A stretch of 64,000 bases of DNA from Undaria pinnatifida (Eukaryota; Sar; Phaeophyceae; Laminariales; Alariaceae), in contig JABAKD010000005.1 of assembly GCA_012845835.1 (NCBI GenBank), positions 12,833,205 to 12,897,204 on the forward strand, written 5' to 3'. The notes under the pieces were generated by a model. It was not told the DNA's origin, searched no databases, and saw only the letters and a list, made by a program, of their open reading frames with translations. The position numbers and the translations under genes are program-made. Positions 53,201-62,200 of the stretch are shown here, in pieces. Within the stretch, counting starts at the first letter, position 1, and the number at the start of each line of letters is the position of its first letter.

Positions 53201-56200
53201 TCTGTTCGTTTGCGCGATGAACAAAGAGAGGTCAGACAAAGGCAAAAAGTGCAACAGCCGCTACCCGTTGGGAACGGCCTCTAAAACTCTTGCAGTAGAT
53301 TCCGGAAAGTTGGGTTTATCCACGCCGCGAGCAAAGGAAAATAGACGATGCTACGAGCGTAATGATACGCTCATCAAAAATTTCATCAAAACATAGACCC
53401 CGCGTAATAGACTGCGAGTATTCAGTAGACGATACAAACACCAACTGTAACAAAAACATAACAATAACAATCACAGTCGGCCCCTGCGGTGATCCGGCCG
53501 TCTCATCGCCGGCTCTTTACGTGGTCAAATTGCATTTGTTGTTTCTCCTAACTTGTACTGTTGCTGCTCTCGCGTTTTTTTTGCTACGAGTACTGCTGCC
53601 TTGTTCCCTTGGAGCTTTGATTTTTCGCGCTTTTCCCTGATTATTTTGTTCCTTCGGGTTCCTTTTCCCGTTCTTTCTCGATATTCTTGTTACTTTTCCT
53701 CGTCCTGTAAACCTATTCGAGCGTTTCTCACCTAACTATATTCTTGTGGACGAGCGTGGGAATGGTGTTAACCTATTCCACAGTTTACTGCGGTGTCTAG
53801 GAGCGAAAATTAACAGCCATAAAACGGTACACTGGTGAATTTTACGCCAGTTCTCGGTCTCTGTAAAACGAAAACAAGCTCCTCACATGCACAACGAATA
53901 CGAAGACGGACACGCCGTTTTTCAGCACAACGAATGCGGGAATGGTGGCACCCTACACCAGAACGCGCGAGCGTTTCTCGCCTGACTATGTTCTTGTGGA
54001 CCAGAGTAGAAATAGTGGTAACCTCCCTCCTTATCTTCCGGTTGGTCTCCTTGTCAAATGGGTCCAGCCCGACCTTCTTCACCGCATACAACCTCCGGTC
54101 TACCCGATTGCGAACCTGTCACGACGCGCAGGGGGTGACGCACGATAAGGCAAGGCTTACCCCTTGGGAGCTGAGTCATACCATGGTAGGAGTGGCATTC
54201 TCGGGGCCAAAACGTTTCTGGCATTCTAGTTGTTGAGCTCATTAAGTGAGGAACTACCGGCTAATCCCTTTAGATCCCCAAACTCCCTCCCTACACTAAC
54301 TTCGAGTAAATTTGTCCCCCACAAGGGTTTCCAGTTGTAAATGCGTTAACTTAATGTTTTTACGAGTATGTTTTAGGACTAGCGCACAACAGTGTTGGTC
54401 GGATTGTGCGAGCGAACGCCTTCGAAGCAAGTATATCGGTTGACGGCACTGTTGACGGACAACTGTCGAGGCCAGGACCGCTTCATAATAAAACAGGTAC
54501 GTTACGTCTAACGAGACCTTGACTGGACAAACCTAGATCGTCAACCGACGTCCTTGCTTCGAAGCCACTTTTCGGGTGAGATATTGAGCTCCTCGTGTTG
54601 GCACGCCTCTACCGTGGGATGACTCGGCTCAGGTACACACACAACACAAACACTAAAAAAGCGGTCTTGACAGCCGTCTACTCCAGTATGACCGCGGAGC
54701 AGCACGAGTTTTGCCGTACGTTCCTTCAACCGTGGCTCAGACCTGATTGACCTTTTGCATTACCCTACCCAGCCGCCCGCGTTAAGACATGTGACGGACG
54801 GTGCTGCAATCATCGTCCTTGTCAGTACTTTTGTTCCCCTTTGAAGTCCCAAAAGGGTTGACCCTTCTTGCTACAGCAGGTGGCACACCACCGCCTTACT
54901 TGGCGGAGGCCGCCTTATTAATTCTACGTTATGAGTGTAATTCCCCGGTCCCGCCAAGCGATTATGACCGCCTTACGTCCGGAGACCGCCTTACTCAGAC
55001 CGCCTTATTGGAGGACCCCTGCTGTACCGCAAAAACCACCCCAAGAAAAGTTCATGCACACGTCCGCAGAAACGTGGGTGCACTTCCACAAGGGTCGAGT
55101 CGAGGAAACGAAAGGCAACGAAAGGTCAGAAAAGGCTAACTCCAGAAAACGGGGAGCAAACGGACGGGAAACGCGAGGCAACGGGCGGGAAACGCCAGGC
55201 AACAGACCGTCAAGTAAGGGCAAGTCAAAGAAACGCAAGGTATCGAACGGTCGGGCAAGGGGGGGGTCAAGGAGACACATGACCACGGACGGTCTGTCAC
55301 TTTTGGTTTTACAGAATTGACGGTGCCACAATGCGCACTGGGGTTGCGCAATACAAGGCAAGGTTGAGCCAAGGAACGCAGGGGAGCGGATGGGACACGC
55401 ATCGCAACGAACGGTCAGGCAAGGAGGCCAAGTCAAGGAAACGCAACGAATCGAACCGTCGTGCAAGGGCGTTCAACAGCACTTAAAACCAAAGCACGGT
55501 CTGTCAATATTGGTTGTCGCACTTTGACTATGTGGTAGCGGTATACACAATTAGTGCCCGTGTGTTCCAGCCGGAAACACCGGCACTATAGCAGCAACCC
55601 GCGCCACGCCGCGTACTGCCACTATTTGTTGTTCTCATCTGCACCAAGCGATTTCGCAGGCACTATGGCGGGAAAAAGACACTATGGAGGGGTCATTACT
55701 GTAATTGACAGCGCTAAAAAAACGGTCTTTTTGGGAGCATTGAGGCCTCTTTTGGCATAACTGTACTAGTGTTAGTGTAGGGGCGGTCAGTCAAGGGGTC
55801 CATCCGCTGTCTCCCCCGTAGCAGAGTTGGTCACGGCGGGTGTCTGGAGGAGGCTAGAGGCTAGTAGTTGCCGCAGGTTGCCGCAGCAGCAGTAGCGTAA
55901 GCACGCCGCGCCTATTTTATAAAATTATTCTAAGGACGTCAGCTGTGAATTCGACGAATTTTGTTCACCGCAGTAGCAAAAAAGGCAAGGGTGTGCTAGC
56001 TGAGGAGGGGGTGTACTCAGTCTGTGCATGGCCGTAGTCGTATGACTATAGACCCTCGCATCCTTACTATGCCGGGACGGAGTACGTCAGGTTGTCACCA
56101 ACCAGGGGGCGGGCGTTCTCATGTGTTGCTTGTCATAGTCGCTTGACCATTGATCACGCATGCCCCTCGAGACAGAGCCCCATTCCAAGTCCTAATTCGA

Positions 56201-59200
56201 GACACCTCCCGAAATTTGGCTATCCCGAGGACTCTCCGTTAAATGCACATCCGCTAGCTATGTTGGTGGAAGGCTCGCACCTTCTGCACTACCATTTCCG
56301 ATTGATGAGAAGAGGGTCAGAGGCTCGCACCTTTGCCATCGCTTCGAACCATGATTGCCTGGAAGCTCGCCAAATCACACTACCCTCCGCCTGATTGGTC
56401 TGAGGTTCGTGCCTTCACTAGTGTTCTGGATTGTGATTGGCCCGAAGCTCTCGCTTTGTTCCGGAACATGATTGGTAAGAGGCATGTGCATTCACGATCG
56501 TTCTAAAGGACGAGTGGTCGGCGGGGTAGCACCGTCTTCACAACCATTCCTGAACACGACGTGAGAGTCATAGATTCGAACCTTACCATCGTTTCGAAGC
56601 ATGAGTACTGGGAGGCTCGCCGTTTCGCACTATCACCCTGAAACCTGATTAGATGGAAATTAGTGCCTTCACCTGTGTTCTGACCTATGATTGGTCGGAG
56701 GTTCGCCAGTCCACTATGTACCGCTATTAACCTCTTCAGGTCTGCATCCACGAGAAAAAAATACTTGGCACTAAAGTGGGATCATTTTCTAGTACAGTGG
56801 TGATCCCTCTATAGTGCCGGTTAAGTAATGCCGGTTGCCCGGTATAATGCTTGTGAAATCACCTGGCACATACGGGAACAACGAGTAGTGGCAGTATGCG
56901 GAGGCGTGCTGGTTGCCGCTACAGTGCCGGTAATTCCCTCTATAGTGCACATATCGGCACTATAGAGGGACCACTACCGAATAAAAAGGGTTAACAGCGA
57001 TTGGTCGGAGGCTCGTACCTTGACCACCGTCCCGAACCCCCCTTTTCCAAGATTCTCGAGCTCCTTAAATTGCGACCGATACCAGCTGCTGCGCACACCG
57101 ACACCAGCGGTCCTCTCCACACCGCCACCGCCGCCGCCGCCGCTGCCGCTGCCGCCGCCACCTGCTCCTGCTGCAAACCCGCCGTCGGCCACTTCTTCGG
57201 GGTCGTTCATCCAGCTGTCGTCTGTGGCGCTAGAGTCTTCGTCGGCCGGTGGTGCTTCCCCTGAAACATGGAACAAGAGGCATTTTTGTTTTCAATTGTT
57301 GTTGTACTCACATCGTCTCACCGCCGAAGTATTTTCACATTCCCGTGATGTCGACCGGCGGCGCTTCCTCCAAAAAGCGAAAGAGAGGGATGTGAACAAC
57401 TGTTGATATTCTCGGGTGTTCGCTCGTCGCTACAATCAAATCCTGTGACGCCGGCTGTTGTTGTTCACCTCAAGTATGAGAGAGAGGGGGGTGTGGACAA
57501 AGGTAGCTGTTTTCATATTGAGTTATCGCCGTGCCGTACCTGCATCGCCGCCATCTTGCTTCGTCCCTGCCCTCGCCGCCCGCTCACCACCTTCGTCCTT
57601 ATCCAACCCGTAGCCCGCAGAAACCTCAGGAATAACGCCTTCCATCGCTGATAGAGCTTCCAAACCTGCTGCTCTCTGGGAATTTTTGGCACCCGCGCGA
57701 AAGAGGGGTCGATGGGTATTGCAGGTGGAGGGGCTAGTGGCTGATCTTGCAGTAAGGCATCGCTTGAGCCGACAGCGATTACGCTTTGACACATTACATG
57801 CCCCTGACCCTTACCGAAACGCACCCAAGTCTTCGGCGACAAGTGACTTAGACATGGTGTCGGAAAATACTTGCCGCTCAAACAGGGTCAACCTTTTACA
57901 AGTTGGACAGATCCCCGGTCCCCATTTCATTATCGATTAACAGGGTTAACCTTTTTGCACGTAGAACAGATCACCGATGATCTATCCCCACTTGATGATC
58001 TAGATCCTTCAGGGGTGACCTGTATGGTCTATTGATAGCCCATGTTACCGGGTGGGAGACGTACGACCACTTCCCTGGTGACCAGTGCACAAATTCATGC
58101 ACAAAAAAAATAGCCGAACGCCCTCCCCCGGCTCCTTGCCGCCCCCGCCCCCCCTCCCTAACCCCTACAAAACCCCAGCCAAGAAAAAGTTTCCGGGGGG
58201 TTGAATCTGTGGTACTCTTCAGATACGCATTCTGCACAACATCTCTGAACGATAGAGGTGACCCAACCATTGTGTTTTCTTAGGCTCCTAACCACTTGAG
58301 GAATTATATGCCTTCTTGAAGAAAAAAAATGGTTTTGAGAAAATAGAAAACGCAGCCCTAATACATGAACAATCAATTTCACGCCTTAGGTGCAAAAACG
58401 AAAAAAAAAAGCGAAAATTAAACCTTTCCAGCGATATTTTGGGGTAAAGAGTCCCGAAATTCAGGAAAATAATTTGGCGAAAAAGTGCTATAGCTCTATC
58501 GTAGCACGCGTCAGATACAGGATCTACTGTAGGTGATTTATATGATCTATATGATCTACATGATCTATGCGGTCTATATTTGATCTAACATGATCTACAT
58601 GATCCATATGATCTGTATGATCTATATGATCTACATGATCTGTATGATCTATATCATCATCTGTCCGAGGTGTGTAAGCATTGAATGCAGCCATCATGTG
58701 CTCGGAGCCTGACTGAATGGCCTCGTTAAACCTCATGGGACTTGAAAGGGGAAAACCGGCAAAAAGCAGACGACGGCTACAACATTGGCTACACGACACA
58801 GTCCGAGCTGCTGGGTTGGGAAATACCGCCTGGGCAACCCCGCACATTCTAGAGGTGTTTAAGAGCCCTTGAGGCAAATAGCTTGCCATTTATCACCTTC
58901 TGGGCCTCTCGCTACCGCGCCGACTCTAAACTCCCACGAGGAGTTCCTCTCGAGTCGGGCGAAGAACGCTTCCGTCACGAAAATGACGACACCGTCGTGG
59001 GTCAAAAAGAGCCTAAAGCCTAAAGAGACGGTGACCTACAGAGCCGTTGACGTGAAGCACTGCTGGCCTAAAGGGCCGTTGGCCTAAATTCTAGACTTTA
59101 CGTCAAAAATCGTTAATCTCAAAACACTTGTTTCATACAAAAAAAAATCGTAAAGAGCTGTTGGCGTACAGTGCCAATAGCATACGTATAAATTTTCATA

Positions 59201-62200
59201 CAGAGCCGTTGTCCCTCACGAGCCGATGGTCTAATATGCCTGTTTTCGGAAGGCAGACGTTGATACGCACCTCTCTGTCTTGCTCCAATTTCTCTTGAAC
59301 CACAGCCCACTGCGCCTCCCCCTTAGCCTCTTCCTCCACCAGCGCCCTCGCTTCCTCCTCCCTCTGCCGGCGCTCTTCTGCCCGTTCCTCTTCCTCCTGG
59401 CACGCGGTTTTCGACGCACCACGCGGAGGGTGGCAAGAGTCAGTCTGGGCGGGTTCGACGTGCCGGCTGTTCGATTGCCCTGTTTTCGTAGAAATCTCTC
59501 CAAAATATATTGTTTCGTCCGGCTGTTTCTCTCCTTAGAGGTAAATTATAAATTCCTCTGCAGTGCCGGTTGCGCAGTGCCGGTTGCCCGCTATGGTGCC
59601 GGTGAAATCGGTTCGCACGACCGCAACGCAATACGCAAGTACCAGTATCCGTGCTATACCTAATAGTGCCGGTGTCCGGCATAATGCCGGCATTGTTGCC
59701 CGGCAGGTACCAGAACCATAGAGGGGGTGCTTGCTGTATTGCCTAGACGTCCACCCTTCGTCCCAAGCTCTAAAGGGCGTTGACAAAGCCAGGTTCCGGA
59801 CCGATATGAACCGATCACGGTGTAGGCAGCGAATAAGTCGGCTGGGGCGAGCACGCACCCCCCGCCTTGTCTCTCTGCTACTTATAGTTTGCATCTCTCT
59901 GTCACGTGTCTTCATCTCTGCGCTTGGTTGATGGAATTCGGCGACTCTGGCTATGCGAAGTGTTTGGCTGCACGAAATTGAAAATGACTCCACGAACCAT
60001 AACTGCTTGCCTGTCTGTGCGGGTGTCTCTGCCTCTGTCTCTTGTATCTCTGCCTCCCCCCCCCCTTCTCTTCTATACTCCTCGAAGGCGCAGGAGAGAA
60101 GGGCCTGCCCCATTTCTATCCCCATGTCCTGCCATCATCTCCGCCAACAACACCAACGCCTATTAGTCCAACCCAAGCAATATCAATCCAAGTAAATAAA
60201 TATCAGACAAAGCCAAGCTATTCCAGGCCAGGTCAAGCAAGAAAGGCAGGTACACTCAAGCAGTGTAAGGGCAAGTCAACCAATACCTGGCCAGGTCAAC
60301 CAATATCAGGCCATGCCAGACAAGGCCAGGTCCGGTAAAAAGGTATGGCTTGCTTTAGCTACGTGTATCACTTTAGCTTCTGCTACGTTTCCCCGAGGTA
60401 GTATTCCATCCAAGGGCGATTCGAGCCTGTCCTATGACCACGGACTTTAAATAGATCATGGTGATGCTGAGTAATTATACTGCGAGAACCGCAACAAGGC
60501 TAGGTCGGAAAAAAAACAGCAGCACGCGACCTCACCCTCCTCTCCCTCTGCCGCTGCTCCTCCTCGTGCATCTTTTCGAACAGGCTCTCGCGCGACCCCT
60601 TCTTGCCCCCGGCCGTCTCGCTGTCCGCCCGATCCTTATCGGCAAGGAAGTCGTTCGTCAGCACCAGGAGGTCATGCACCATCACCATGCCCACCGCGGC
60701 CATCTCCTCTGCCTTCGCGTCTAGCTGCTTCCTGAGACTGGCCACCTGAGGAAATGCGGTGCAACCTCAACCAATGAGAGTCAATACACGCAAAGGACAC
60801 ACACATCGGACATATCATGATCTACAGTAGATAACCCAGATCCTACATCTGCTGGTATCATACGATTTCTGGAATTTGCGCAGTACAGATCCAACCCAGT
60901 AAATCCGGGTTAGATCATGCAGATCATACGGCTCTCACACTCTGTAGGCCATGCAGATCATATCGACCAGGGCTTCGTCTGCCCTGAGTAGCATAGATCA
61001 TGACTATTAATAGCGACCTATTATGTCGGATGTGTGACACAACACGTAACAGTGAAAATACTGACGAGCTCTAACCAGGACAGCGGCGGACATAACAATG
61101 GCGATTACCGTAGCGGGCGGAAGGTGGTCTCCAAAATCGATAACGATTCGAGCAACCTGCACCATAGGAGATCTTGAAGATCTTGCGGAGATCTTCAATA
61201 CGTGCACGATGCTCGAAAGCGTTGATGGATCTCCACCAGCCATTGCCAAATTATCTGTGCGACACGTCGATACTTCGATCCGCCTTCGAGAGGATAAAAA
61301 CGGCTCTTCGAGACCTTCGAGGTCTTGAAGATAACCGGGATCTTTGAGATTTCACCAGCTCCGGCGAAAATTCTGTGTGAATATGTGGAACTCCCTATCC
61401 GCTTTCAGGAGAGGGAGACGCTATCGTGGGAGCTTGGAACACCAAGCACGGAATACCGAAACCTAGCTACCAAGCAACGTGCTACCACTCGGGAGCTGTA
61501 CTATTGGCAAAAGTGCTCGAGGCGATGGTCTTCGACATTTCGCGAGACACCAGCCCATGTTAAAGTTTGGCGGGTATCTGCAATACACGACACCCCCCTC
61601 AATACGGCTGATACAAAACCAGTTTGAAAGTGCAACCCATGCCTTTGGGGTTTCGACCTCGGGCCAGAAGTCACCACATGCGGTTATACTTTTGAGGGGT
61701 GTGATGTTCCATGAGTTCGAGGAGCCACGAAATCACGAGAGGACGCAGGGCACATCACGGAAGGACGTGTCCCACGACTCAAAACCGAGAACGACGAGGT
61801 ACCGCCTTCGGAGAGGCAGCTTCACGCCCTGCCACCACACCAATGCTGTGCCGGCGTCGGCATTGCTTACCCCTGGCTGCCCCAAAAATACGAAACAATA
61901 AAAGAACCAAGACACGGCTACGGCCGATAATGTGCAAGCAACAGCAGCGCCGAGGTCAAGCAAACACCAAACGTGCCGCACCCAACTACCGCCAAGAAAA
62001 GGACGTCACGGAAAGGGAGGGCACGCGTGTACAGTGTTACTGGCTCCCTAATGAGAAAATTGAAAATAAGAAATTTAGTGCTGATTTTTATCCAGACACT
62101 TGAGAATTTTAACGGTGTAGGAAACGGAGCTCAAACTCTCTAAAGAGATAAGAAACGGCGGAATAAGAAACGTGTACCGTCGAGCAGCAGCAATCGGAAC

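Noticed and set aside
56245-56735. CRISPR-like array
   Set aside because: The units are imperfect, contiguous and of variable length with no unique spacers, in a eukaryotic intron; they match the exon w7 junction instead.
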